Source: Plectrocnemia conspersa
Taxonomy: Eukaryota > Arthropoda > Insecta > Trichoptera > Polycentropodidae
NCBI GenBank assembly: GCA_009617715.1
Contig: VTFK01000223.1
Span: 578,330-642,329, forward strand
Reading direction: 5' to 3'
Length of the DNA: 64,000 nt
Part shown: piece by piece, positions 22,301 through 37,300 of the stretch
How positions within the stretch are numbered: the stretch's first letter is position 1
Layout: each line of letters begins with the position of its first letter
The notes under the pieces: model-generated
Seen by the model: only the letters and a program-made list of their open reading frames with translations
What the model was told of the DNA's origin: nothing
The model's database searches: none
Position numbers and translations under genes: made by a program

Positions 22301-25300
22301 ATCGTCTAAGCCTAAACACAGAAAAAACATATTTAGTATAATAAAAGATACACATATTGAAGCAATAATGATTTACCGAGGATAGCAGGATGCTCTGTAA
22401 CTTCTGCTCCAAAGTATATATCATCAGAATGTAGGTTTAAGATTCCGTTCATACCAGGAGCTGATCCGTGTGCAACATGTTTATTGTCAACTGTAAGATG
22501 TGCGCTACTTCCGTCTCGTTCTAGCTTAACCTCATGCCACCGTCCATCGGATACTTTTACAGAATTTACTCTGATGACTCCTTCACCTGAACCTAATTCC
22601 AGTCTATATTGAACAACTCCGTTAATGATCTAAAAATGATACAGTATTGTTAAAGTATATTCTTTTTTTTATGTACATATTTTATGAAATTTAACAAGTA
22701 ACCTCTAAAATGTTGTAATCGATCTTTCCAGTTGCAAACATTAGAATCCCTGATGGATATATTGTCCTGATTTTAAAAGACAATATTAGTTGATCTTCAT
22801 AAAATCGTTTCCCATTCAGCACTTCTTTACTGATCTTATACAGTACAAAACTTTTGCCACTGAAGAAGACCGAGTTTATGGGTTTATAACAGCCACCACT
22901 TTGGCATTTAGTCATTTCCAAATGACACTTCCCTTCTTCTAATTTATCCACACATTGACAATTATATCCTTGAATTGTCTTATCAGGAAAGCATTTCTCA
23001 TTCTCTTGGCATGGCTTTTTAGCACATTCGTTGACGATCGTCTCACATTTTTCTCCTCCATAACCATCATGGCATTTGCACTCAGCTTTATGTTGATAAA
23101 ACGGACAAACTAAGCTTATATCATCCGTTATAATCGGTATTGGTTTATTTATATCCAAAATGAAACGCTCCTGGCATTCTCCATAAGCACAATAATGCGC
23201 ATTACATTTGATTCGCACCATTTCTTCAACGATTAGCTTAGTTGATTCTTCTAATTCTTCCAGATGTAAATTTAATGATTTTCTTATAGTTTCTGACGTA
23301 AAATAAGCATATACACCCTTGAGATGACTGTTTTCTAACAGAAAATAAAATATCTAAATCTCTGTTTGTTATCCTTCTAGCTATACGATGAATCAGTTGC
23401 TCGGTATTATTTAATCCGAGAGATGAACGCTTATTTTTATAAATAATTTTATTCGCATCATCTGATGATTGTTGAATGCCTATAATAATTATATCTTTTA
23501 TATGACAATTTAAAGCATTTCTTACAGTGCGTACAAATCCTTTACGATGATTCGCTACAAAGGTTTTAGCACTGACATCTCTGAATCGAATCACGACAGC
23601 ATTTCTCATCATTTCTTCGCTCACAAACTCCATTATAATTCTGACTATAGAAAACGTAATGAATTTACCATCCGTCACGCTTATATTTAAAGTATAATCA
23701 CCAATATCTAATTGTGGAAGAGCATAAATATTACCGTCTTTCTCATTTATGCTAAATAAATTTATAGAAGGTGTATCTTTAGAAGGAACTATCTCATAGC
23801 TCAAAATATCATATACATCTTGATCAAATGCGTAAATCTTTCCAATATGACCTCCGATAAATTCATCAGAAAATGAATTTATGTTTATCTCAAGCGCGGT
23901 AACAATTGGTGGATATTGCGACTCTTCAATGATCTTAATATTGACCAAAGTATCAGAATACAATGGAGGAGAACCGTTATCAAAAACTCTTATGTGTAAT
24001 AGATACTTATTTTTCAGTTTATGATTAAATTTTACAACCGTTCTCAAATATCCATCTTGTTCTAATATAAAACATCCGTCTTCATTTCCGGAGCGAATAT
24101 CAAATATGTATGGTTCAGAATTCGGTGGGATATCAGCATCACTTATCACAAACTCTGTTACTAAATAACCGATAGGTTTATCTTCTTGAATAATGAACGA
24201 ATAGTTAGCTTTAGAGAATTGTGGCACGTTATCATTCGAATCCGTTACTTCAATATTAATAATGGCGGAGCTTGATAGTGACGGAATTCCATAATCTTTA
24301 GCTAGTATTTCTAATTGAAAGCTCGAATGCGTCTCTCTATCCAATCTAGACGCTAAAGAAATCAATCCAGAGATACTATTAATTATAAATTTTCTTCCAC
24401 TATCTCCTTTTTCAATCGAATACACCAATTTACCATTCGAGCCACTATCTAAATCTGTGGCTATGACTTGTAGAACTTTTTCTGTAACGCCCGTATCTTC
24501 TTTTATCTGAGCGTTATATATATTTTGTGAGAATTTTGGAGCATTATCATTGCTATCTGTAATAGAGATATTTACAGATGCTAGGTTACTCAAAGGTGGT
24601 ATGCCTCTATCCATTGCTTGAATTGTCAAAATATATTCTTTAGCCTTTTCATAATCAAGTTTATCTAAAATGGTTATAACACCAGTTTTCGGATGTACGA
24701 TAAACTTCTTGTGATCATTCCCTGCAACTATAGAATAGAATATATCAGCATTGACTCCTGTGTCCTTTGAAGTTGCTAAAACTCGAACTACTTCTAAACC
24801 AACGTCATTCGTCTCAGAAATTGTGGCATAATAGTTTTTCGTGCTAAATTCTGGAGGGTTATCGTTCACGTCTGAAACAGTTAATTGAATAGACGCTTGA
24901 CTCCATAACGCAGGTTTGCCTAAATCAGTTACATGAACATCCAAACTGAAAGAACTTTGTGTTTCTCTATCCAATGGTGTCAATACAGTGATAATCCCGT
25001 TGTCTGACGATATCGAAAATTGGCCTTGTAAATCATCTATGAGTGAATATCGAAGGATTCTGTTTACACCCAAATCTTTATCTGATGCATGTACTTTAAT
25101 TACAAGCGTTCCTATTTCAACATCTTCTGGAAGTGTTACACTGTATTGCGTGTTTGAAAATTGTGGCGCATTATCATTGATGTCTAATAGAGTTAGATGT
25201 ATTTCAGAAAGACATTCCCACGATGTTTTATCTTTGTCTTGAACGTGAGCTATTAAATTGTATTTCGAGTATTTTTCTCTATCGAGACTAATGGCAGTCT

Positions 25301-28300
25301 TGATTTCACCAGATTTTTTGTCTATGGTGAAATGTTCAGATTTAAAACCTGATAGGAAGTATCTCAGTTGAGCGTTTTGTTCTTGATCGGCGTCGGTGGC
25401 CAAAACTGTTAAAACTGTATATCCAATTGCAGAATTTTCTGATAATGTATTGTAATAATGATGCCGCAAACAATAAGGAGCATTATCTGTAAAAATAAAT
25501 TCATATTGTAACAATAAATATAGTTTATTGTGGCATCTAGAATCAATATCTGTTGCAATTTCCTGTTATTTAATACATATCAACAGATAATGATGTTTGA
25601 TACTGATTCTAGGCATAATAGATAGATAATTTAACATAATATTTACCATTAATATCTAAAACATTTATGACTAGAACTGTAAACGTTGAATGTTTGCCAT
25701 CAGTTGCAATTATTTCCAATTTATATTTAGATACAGTTTCTCTATCCAAAGGCTTTGTTACAAATACCTCTCCAGTCGATTTAATATTAAATTGACATAA
25801 GTTATCTCCGGAAGTTATATAAAAATCTACTGGTGATACATCAAAATCTTCGTCGCTTATCTCAAGTCGAATAATAACTGTTCCTAAAATATTTTTTTTA
25901 GCAATTGATTATATATTTATAATTAATAGTTCAAGTACTAAATCATTGCGTTTTAAATTTATTTATTTATTAAATGTATTTTAGAAAATTATAAGTGCAA
26001 TCAATGAAGCATTATTATTGTATAATTAAATCCAAAATGCAATGACTTAATATTTTTATAGCTGTACCTGGTGAAGCATCTTCACTAACTGTGGCATTGT
26101 AAATAGCGTTACTAAATAACGGTGGGCAATCGTTATAGTCCTTTAAGCGTATTATTGCTGTCGTTCTACTGATATGTTTTTGATGAGCATTATCAATTGC
26201 CAGGACTTGAAATTTATATATGGGTTGAGTTTCTCTGTCCAATTCCACAAGAGTAGTCATCCATCCAGTGTATGGATCAATAGCAAAAATATTACCGACG
26301 TCTCCCATATCGACTCCAAGGGCATATCGCACTTCGCCATTAGAACCAAAATCTTTATCTTCTGCTATGATCTTCATCACTGTAGAGCCTTGTTCGATGT
26401 TCTCAGCTAAATTTAAAAACATTGGAGAACTGTGAAACATTGGGGCGTTGTCGTTTTCGTCAATAACATCCACTATAATTTCTGTGAAAGCTATTAGCGG
26501 TGGACTATTGCTAGTTTCAGCTGTGATTCCAATTGAGTATGACTCTGTAGTTTCTCTATCAATCGCCCCTGATACAATTATTTGTCCTAGATTATCGATG
26601 TAAAATAATGACGCATCAAATATTGCAGGAAGAAGCTGAAAAGTAACCGGCATGTTTGACGTCATCTTTAGTCTAGTTATTACAGTTCCTAAAAATAAAT
26701 ATATGGTTAAATTAAAATAAATAGTAGATAAAACATTAGATAGTCATACCTTGAGGAGAATTTTCAAGAACGAAATATTTTTCATGATTTATGCTGAATA
26801 CTGGAACTTCATCTACTACAGACATTAAATATATTTCAACAGGAACGTCTGCGTATAATGATGGATTACCAGAATCAGTTGCTCTCACCCAAAATTGATA
26901 TATTTGTGATTCTAAAAATGTTTTTATGAAAATTAAATGTTATGGAAACATACTAAAATTTAAATATTTCAATTACCTAAAGTAGAAGAATCATCTAGGA
27001 GAGATATTCCACCGGTAACAGAATCTATGGAAAATACGTTACTTATACCAAGATTCTCAGGATGATAGATTGAGTATTGAATCTCACTATTGCTTCCTTC
27101 ATCTTGATCAATAGCTTTTATCTTAAAGTATATAAATTCTATTATTTTTGTATTAATTTATATAGATATTATATTATGGTTCGACATACAATAATGAAGG
27201 GACTCAATAAACTTTGATTCAGATAGATTGATATTTTATATTCTTTGTACAAAAACATGGGAGTATTATCATTTTCATCACCGACTAACACTCTAATAAT
27301 CGTGAAAGACGGTTTTCCTCCGCCATCGATAGCCATTATTGGTACTTCATACGATTTTGTACTTTCTCTATCTAATTTTATAACAGTCGTTAATTCTCCA
27401 CTTTGAGGATTGATTGAGAATATGTCTTTCAACAGATTTGATTGTATCGAGTACGTCAAAGATCCGTATTCCCCAAAATCTTCATCTTCAGCTTTGACCT
27501 GTATATTGTAAAAATAGATGTTAAAGAAATTTTATTATTTATTATTATAAAATATGATACTTACAATGAGTATTAATGTTCCAGGTGGTTTATTCTCCAT
27601 TACATTCAACTTCTTGTATTGAATGCTTAAAATGAGGCGTATGTTTATTCGATGGGTTCAAAGTTATCTTTACTCTTCCAAAAGTGGTATAAACACCATC
27701 AGTAACAGACACGTTCAAGATTGCCAAATGTGATTTACCAAATTTTTCAATGCTCATTAAATTTATTATACCTAAAAAAAATATTGTACCATAATATATT
27801 TTACTATATAAAAATAGAAAAACATAAATTTTTTCATTGTGTAGCCCAATAATATTGTAGTATAGTGTATTTATTAGGCCATTATTCTAATTAAAGTAAA
27901 GATTTAGAATGTATCTATATAATATGTTATACATACCGTTTGTTTGATTGATAGAAAATACTTGTCTTTCATTTCCTCCTACGATGGAATAACTTAAACT
28001 AGCTTGATCGGTTATATCAGGATCACTAGCCGTCACTCGTGTTATAAACTGTCCACGTTTTGCATGTTCTGATAGTATACAATTGTATATATTCTGTTCC
28101 ATATGAGGTGGATTATCGTTCATGTCAAGTACTATAATAAAAAAGTATTTTTTATAATAATAATAATATATAAATCAAACAATTAAAAATATAAAGAATA
28201 TTACCATTGACCCATACGTGTGCAGTACTAGACAATGCTGGCAGTCCTTTATCTATTGCTACCACAGTAAAATGATAAACTGAGACCTTTTCTCTATCTA

Positions 28301-31300
28301 AAGATTTTTTTAGATACAAACTACCATCTATCGCATCCAAATAAAAAAATGTTTTTATTTCATCTGTAATTGGTGCTATGCTGTATGAAACTTCTTGGTT
28401 AATTCCTGTTTTAAGCAATGCATTTCATTTAACTTTTTATTTAGATTCTATTGATTTTATATAATCGTACCTGTATCATTATCATGTGCGTCCATCTTTA
28501 ATAAGAGTGTATTATAAGCAGCTGTTTCGGATATTGAGACGTGAAAACTATCTGCAGAAAATTCTGGAGGATTATCATTGATATCCTCGACGAGTATGGA
28601 TACACTCACTTCGGCAAATACACCGGAAACGCTATCAGTAGCTCTGATTGTTAATTGATGAAGTTGTTGCTCTTCATAATCCAATTCTTCTGTAGCAAGT
28701 ATCTGACCTGTAAGTATTTTACATAAAATTTGTTATTAAATCACATAGATTTATATTATTTAGGTGTATGTGACTAAAACATTTAATGTCAATTTTTTGT
28801 AATAAGAAATGCATTTTTCGCGAATTCCCAAAACACACGCGTTAGAGCGCCACAGTGACGTCACGATGACGTTTCACGCCGGCGCTGAAATCAGTTCCAC
28901 AAATACTCACAGGCGTCACTTCATACGCTGCTGCGATCGCGGGATCAGATAGTCATAGATTGGATGATGCTGGACAATTACAAGATATACCGAAATGAGA
29001 CAAATCAATATAATATCATTAAAAAAAGGTTAGGTTTTGATTCTACAGTAAAAGTCGGCGCGAGCGGTAGCGAGGCGCCTCCAAGACGACGCTAGAAAGA
29101 GACGCAAGATGTGACGTCGACATGGGGCCCTAATGCATGCTTTATGGGAATGCGACATTTTTTCAGGAAACAGCATATGTTCAAAATGTAATTAATTTTA
29201 GATATATTTTTTTGATAATAATGTGACAACCATTTAGCCAGGTATAAAGCACGCATTGATCTTGAGAATTTGTCGCATATATACGTTAAAAGCGCAATAA
29301 ACTAAAATGCCATTAGTCCTTTCAACTCGGCAATAAGTGCCTTTATATACGACGGACAGAGATTATTATTCTTAACGGCCATTCGGGGCTCTTACGAATG
29401 CATTCACAAGTGTAGCAGGTGGCATATGAAAGGTCCAGTGTTGCCAAATATCCACCTGTTAAAACGCAAATATTCTAACAAGAAAGATGATGGATATAAA
29501 AAATCAAATTTCATTGGTTGTCGCGTCGTGAGTACGCTAGCAAAAAATCTCATCTATCTAACTTCTACTAAGCATCTTATTCACGTCCATTCAGAATTAA
29601 CTTTCGACAGAAACATTCATAAAAAACTTCTTCCAGTAAGTGTCGACTTCATCCGAACTACCACCAAGCAGAGCTATGCTAAGCATCGACCGAGAAAGAA
29701 ATTGCTCAACGGAGAAGACCGTCGAAACAACAGCTTCTCTCTTCACGTCAACCTTGGTCTAACTACGACGTCCAAAGTGTAACCTGATATTCGGTAACGA
29801 CTAGATACTACAGACGCAGACAGGCAGTTCTTTTAAAAAGAGTACTAGAATATTAGTTCTCGCATACCTATCCAAAGACAGTGACTTTAATAGTATTAGA
29901 ATGAAGCACAGAATTGTGAGAGATGCTCCAAATAAATATACACGTATCACTACTGAATCTAAAACTTTTCCGATCATTACAAGATAAATTATCTACTACA
30001 TTATAGACTAATAAACAAATAAATTTGTGAATGATACTTACAAGGTCCATTTTTACTATCTGAAGCTGATTGCATTATAAGTTTAAAGTAAATTTAGTTA
30101 GTATACATTATCGATTGTACATCTTACTTATAAACAAATATTAACCTGTGTTGAAGTCCAATATGAATTTCTCTAGTTCATTTCCACTTACGATGCTATA
30201 AATTAATTTTCTTCCCAATGGAGATGAAGCTTGAACTGGTGATCCTAGAGGACTTAGTGTATCAACATTTTCAGGCACATTGATGGCATAAAATTGTTTA
30301 TTAAACACTGGCATAGATCTATCAACGACTTTCACATTTACAGTTGTTTCAGTATAACAAGGAGTGACGCCTAAAAGTATATGTAATATTAAAAAATATA
30401 TTTTAAAATTGATGTATTAGATAAAAAAATAATATTACCTCCATCATATGCACCAATGATCAATTGATATTCTTTATTATGTCCTTCAAGATTCTGTTTG
30501 AGCGATATCTCTCCTGATTTACGGCAAACTTTAAACAGTTCTCCGTGCCCACGTTTCATCTCATAGCGCACTTCGCCGTTTTCTAAGCTATCTAAGTCTA
30601 CGGCGTGTACTTTTGCTATAACATGACCTTTCTGATCGTCCACAGATACAATGGCGTAATACGGCAAATTGACAAAGGTCGGACAGTTATCATTTACGTC
30701 CATAATGGTGATGTTGACCAAAGAGTGAACGGCTTGAGAAGTTTTGTTATTCTTATGGACCGTTCTCTTAGCTTCCACTATCAATATATAATTATCTTTA
30801 ATCTCTCTATCGAATTTAACACCAGTGGTCTGAATTGCTCCCGAAGTAGATCCAATTGTAAACATATCCGTCGGATTTAATATTTTAAACTCAATCTGTT
30901 CGTTTATGTAGCTACCGAGAACATTTACAACTGCAACTGTAACAATTTTAGTGCTGTTCTCCATTACGCTACCTTCATAATACTTTTTTTGAAACTTTAG
31001 ATTCGAGTCTTCGAAATCGTCTACGTTTATATAAACTTGTGCGATATTCGAGTACTTGCCGTCTGAAACCCTGACGTGCAATTTATAAGATTGCTTAATT
31101 TTATCGGGCTGCATCACAAATATGATTCCAGTTAATGGATCTATAGCAAACACATTTTTCTTATCTCCGTCTATTATATCGTATTTCAATGGCTCTTTCT
31201 GTGTCTTGTCTCCATCCACTGCCGTCAATGATATAACAGCAACATTTTTATATGTCGGTAAGAGTAGAGTAGCATTATATTCCATTTGACTAAATTTTGG

Positions 31301-34300
31301 CGGACAGTCGTTCACATCAATAACTTTAATGAAAACCTCTGATAGTGTATCAGATGATAATGAAGGTTTTCCTGTATCAGCAACTCTCACATGAAAGCTG
31401 AAATACTCATTCGTTTCATAGTCCAAAGACTTTATAACTTTGATCGCACCGGTTGTGGAATCGATATGAAAATACTTTTTTGGAAACGGTTCTATTATTT
31501 CAAAGACTTTCATACCATTTATTCCCGAATCTAAATCTTCAGTAGTAATGATCAATCTTGTACTAGCATTTAAAAATACGAGCGAAGATATCGGTGCCGA
31601 TTCATCAATACTGCCTTCGTATTTATTTGCTAGAAATTTTGGAGCATTGTCATTTTTATCGAGGACATGAATTAAAAAAGTACACACTGAAGATATTCCA
31701 CCCTAAAATATAACATAGATTGATGATAATATAGAATGTATCCATTTTTATTAAGCTTACCATATTAGTCGCTGCAATTGTGAGGTTGTATTGGTGATAT
31801 TTTTCATAGTCCAGTGGATACTTTGTAGTTATTACACCAGTTGAAGGATTAATATCGAATACGTCATTCATATTTCCTTCCATAATATCAAATGTGAGGG
31901 AAGATGTTGATCTTGCATCGACGTGTCCTACGTATAAGCCATATGGTCCATTTTCATAAACGTCTGCACTATAGATTTGTTTAGAAAATCTGAAAAAAAT
32001 GCATTTTTATTAAATATATTAAAAAATTACGTAACATACTTTGTTTAAAAAACATTATAACATTATTTAAAAAAAACACATTTTTAGTCTCAATTTAGAG
32101 CTTAAAATATTTAAACAAAGTAGGAAATATGAATTTACATAATTTTTAGTTTTTGCTTTAATTTTTTATTGTCATTTTATTTTCTATTGTATTCCTTGTG
32201 GTTAAAAAAAACATTAAGTTTAGGGAAAAGAAAAAATAAAATACGGTAAAAGTTGATGTTGTGTTAGTTGGTGCATTTTCGTCGCAAAACAGCAGGTGTT
32301 AAAATGTTCAATAAAATATACATAATGAGGGTATACATATATAATCGCGTGCGTGTACTTAACAGGTGAAAAACCCTAACAAGACACGCGAAAGTCTATT
32401 GTAAAGGGTGTTTTTTAGAGATATAGAACTTTAAAATTAAATAAAACATATAAAAATCCTATTGCCTTTATTGGAACGATAATTTTATGCCATTAGTGTT
32501 TAAATATGATTTCGGGTATATGTGTGCCGGCTAGCACGAATGAAGCGCAATTTTCGACCACTTTTTCGAGCCATATATCAGAAATAACGCGGCGAATGTT
32601 GGCTTCCAAGTCGTCCATCGTCTCTGGTTTATCGGATTGGTTTAAAAATAATCCAAAGATGGTTAATCACATGATCCTGGAAGCCAATTCACAGGTCCTC
32701 AATATGTGCTCATCGAATGTTTTCATCAATAAATTGCAAGTTATATTATTATCTCTTACTCACTCTTGTTACGCAATACGCGAGCGAGCGAAAGGAAATG
32801 TATCTCACCGCACGTGCCTGCTGTATATGTATAATATATCTAATAATATATGTGTATAAAATAACGAAGAAACTGTTATATTGACGCATTGGAGAAAGCT
32901 ATAAAGACATGATGATCAATTCGTATTAAATAAATAAATTACTTAATAATATATTAACGCAATATTATCTATGGATAATTGGCAATTTCTATTTCAAAAT
33001 ATTGGCGATGATTATTTTAAGAAATTAGGTAATTGTTATTATTATTAATTAAATGATATATTGATCAGTTAACTCACAGTGTTAAAATAAAGTTAACTTG
33101 CAATGGTATATCTTTCAAACTCTGTTTAATTCTTATTAATTTCGGATACAAGTAATATCAGAAATTTTTTTTTTATAAAAGTATATTATATAATACTTAG
33201 AATCAATACTAGACATGCCCTATTTTCATCGTTTCTTTCTAATAACATGCATGTTTGAAAAAGTAGAGCAAATGAGCATAAGTTGCGCATTTTTGAATTA
33301 ATATTATATATGTTATATCAAACGTCAATTTTTTATACCTGGGTTTCGCATTTTCAGCCATCGTTACCATAATATGCACCGGTATGGTTGTAGAAAGAGG
33401 ATTCGGTCCTGGATTTGAAGCTTTAACTTGCAGCATATATTCAAATGCTACATTAATGTCCAATTCATATGCTAGTATTATATCTCCCATATTTGGATCA
33501 ATAGAAAATATATTTCCTAGATTACCTGTTTTAAAAAAATAGTTAATTATAATTCATAATGATATCTTATATAAATATACACACCACTACTTATTGAATA
33601 TGTTATAACAGCATTCTCTCCTTTGTCTTTATCGCTAGCTTGAACTTTGACTACTGACGTTCCAACCGGCGATGTCTCAAAAACTTTACCCTGTATTATT
33701 TTAGCGTTAAATTCTGGAGAATGATCGTTGTGATCGTACACTCGAACGTGAACCCTTGTACAGTTGCGTTTAGATTTCATGGATTGATCTTTGACCATCA
33801 CAGTTAAAATATGCTCTTCAATAGTTTCTCTATAATATATAATATCAATAATATATTTACATAATATATAAAAAAATATATTTCACCTATCAAGAGGTTC
33901 TTTAATTGTAATATCACCACTAGCTGAATCTATTTTAAAGAGGCCCAATGAAGCTGGGTTTTGAGCATTGTGAACATTGTATGTCAGATGATCTTGACCA
34001 GATGCTCTCAATGATAAAATCGGACTTCCTCCGGCATAATTTTCAGATACGTTTACTACGTATAAATGTTGACTGAATCTTGGACCTTCTTCGATTATAT
34101 CATTGATGATGAATACATTCAACTAAAATATTGATTGAAATAATATTAGTCTAAATTTTATTTAATATTTTTTTTTATATATAAATAAAAAAATACCGTG
34201 ACAAATATGACATGATATCCGTCTGTTACACTTATATTTAAAGTGTAACTATTTTGCTTCTCCCAAATTACTTTTTTGGCTAGTAATACATTACCATTTT

Positions 34301-37300
34301 CACGACCCACGTAAAAATTAAATTCACTGTCACCATCTGAAAATTTTATTAAAAAATGTATTTTTTTTTATTAAAAATATGAAATGCGGAGAATCAACAA
34401 TATTGTATGCCCCTTGACATTTTACAATATTATAAAATAATATTAATGCATACATTTCTTACCTATAATTTCATACCATAACGTATCGTTGTCTTCGTCA
34501 TACGCTTGTATCTGAGACACAAGAAAGCCAACTTTATCCGATTCCGTCACTTTTGCATTGAGAGTCAGCGATTTTGTCGTCGGTGGGTGTTGAGAAACTT
34601 CTGATACAGAAACCACTTCTAAACCGACACGTGTCGTGGTAACTTTTGGCGGCGTACCATTATCCGAGGCTCTTATCTGCGATTGTTATACATGTATCAT
34701 TATAAACGAAACTTAATGTTATTAATGTAATACAAATTATAATATATTACATGAAGTTCATGAAAACTACCAATTTCTAATTCAGTATTAGAGTAAACTA
34801 AACCAGTCTCAGAGTTGATAAAAAATAACGCTTTTCCCTTTCCGGATTTGGCACTGTAGATTATTTCACTATTTACTCCTTCGTCTTCATCGTAAGCGAC
34901 AGCCTGAATAATATATATATTTATATATTTAATAATCAATAATTTTATCATTATTTTATTGATAGAATGACATACTCTGAACAAAGGAATACCCCTAAGT
35001 TCTTCGTTGTGCACTCTCCACGCTAAAACTTCTTCTTGTTCATCAGTCTTACTAGAATCACTTAAGATTTCTTTACTCATCTTTATTTGCTGAAATAAAA
35101 ATATTGATTGTTTACTATCATTCGGGTTGATGTTCCAGATATTTACATTAAAATTACCTGAGTAGGCGCCCTTCCAAGCGGAATTTTGATCCAATAGTAC
35201 TGCTCCATGAAGTTTGGTGCGTTGTCATTGACATCGACGACTTGGATGAGCACTCTTGTGGTCGAAGAAAGCCGAGGAGTTCCATCATCAGATACTTGTA
35301 CATCCAACCAATAATGCGATTGAGTCTCTCTGTCGAGCTTCCCCGTTGTACTTAAGACTCCTAAGAATAAAGGTGAATATCAGGTTAGATCAAAATTTTA
35401 TTACGATAGTAAAACGATTTAAGCCATAAGTATACTTTAAAAACTTTTAAAACTATTATTAAATTTATTTTGTAAATGTAGATAATTTATTAGGAAATGC
35501 ACAAGTACCTTGCATATCCAATGAATGTTTCAGTATGTTTATTATTTAACTTGTAGTTTTTAATTTAAAGTTTGACTCAAAGTTTTCAATAGTTATTTGG
35601 CTTTTTAATATAGTATTTATTTAGCCAATTGGCTGTCAGTTTTCGTTGTGAAAATATTTATAAAAATTATAATGGAATTCGTGCATAATTTAGTTGAAGT
35701 AAAAAATGTGATAATGTATTCGTAAATAAGTTTATCGACAATTATCAGCAAATTAATTTGAAGGAGGTTAGAAAGTAGTTTAATTACTGAGTTGAATACG
35801 ATGGTTATGAATCTAATGACTTTTACCGGTAATTATTTTATTGATTAATATGATATGTATTTTACTTTTTTTAATAATTATTTCAATTAATTTTCTATCT
35901 AAAGAGGATTTAAAAAATATTTTATTACTTTTAAAATTTATTTTAATATTTTAAATATATTTTAAAATCACTTTTGATTATTACGTTTGTCGAAAAGAAA
36001 TGCATTGTGTAAGAAATAAGTTATATTTTGGAGTTCGCAAATATTCGTGATTATCAACTATTGGCAATCAATTATTATTGTTTATTCGTAATGTTTTGAA
36101 GGAAATAAAAAACCGCTTTAAAAAAATGATAATATATATTTCACTAATACAAAAAAATAGCAAAAAAATACTAAGAAAATTTATTTTAATTTTTAAAATA
36201 CAGATTTAAGAAATAATTGTGCCAAATTTTAAATAAGTCCAAAGTTTAATTTCATTAAGTGCCATGGTGGAAAATATATAAATATAATATGAAGTTGTAA
36301 ATTTCGGTTGCGGTTGATGTTACGAGCAATGGGTAATGATACGGACAATTTATGTTTTTTTTATAGCATATCAATTTTTAAAATTCTCTTAAATTTTTTT
36401 TATATATTTTACAATATTTGCATATCTGTATAGGTTTATTCGCAATTTGTTACATTTTATTTTCCAATTCTGTAAAGCCTTTTCCTGATAATGGAGTTAC
36501 TTCTTGTAACTGTTTCAAGTGTTACAATGTAACACTTAAAATTGACAATTTCAGATAATACATATGGGTGTATTTTTTCTAATAAATTTCATTTTCAAAA
36601 GACATTGCTGAATTTTTGCATGTTAAATTGGATAAAAGTGTTTTTAGTTTGTTAATATAGTAACAATGTAAATAATTCTAAATTCTAACTTTTAATCATT
36701 CTTTGTTTACTGTTAGTAATATTTTTTGGCTTATTTCCGTCCCATTTTTTTCAAACTTTCTGCTGTTATAGAATAGCACTTTTCACTTATCTCCTTTTCA
36801 ATCACTCATTTCTTTAATTTTATTTTCCATCAGTAAAAAAACATTAAGCAGCTCTTGTTAAATAGTTAATTATTGTGTTTCTTTTAAAAATATATTTAGA
36901 TATTTGAATAAAAGGTTTAAAAATCGTAATAAGAAAGTTTCATTTTTTTAAGTCAAACCATAACATAATATTTTAATTTAATTGTTTTATTAAATTTTTA
37001 ACTGATGTTTCTTAAAAAATGTAAGATTTATGGTTTTCATTGCTTGCAGGATGTGCTCTTAAATTTTTTTCGCAAAGATGCAGATGGTTCACGATTTTTC
37101 AATGACTGATTAATTACAGAAATATTGTAATTACTATAAATAAATATTTTTTTGAGCATACTTAAATATATATAGGAGGAGCGAAAAGTAATCAAAACTT
37201 TTTAAAATTTTTCTTTCAAATCTGTTTATTTCAATACGCGGTCTAGTAATCACATAAGTTTTTATCATTATAAAAAGTAAAAACCGTAAATTTATGTTTT

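Noticed and set aside
29426..29782. 118-codon open frame on the + strand
   Set aside because: No recognisable domain, antisense within an intron of copy B and in a GC-richer patch; probably chance or old transposon sequence.
19209..35360. Copy B as a processed or dead pseudogene
   Set aside because: It has introns, good splice sites and conserved motifs in every exon; only two one-base indels, which could be assembly errors.
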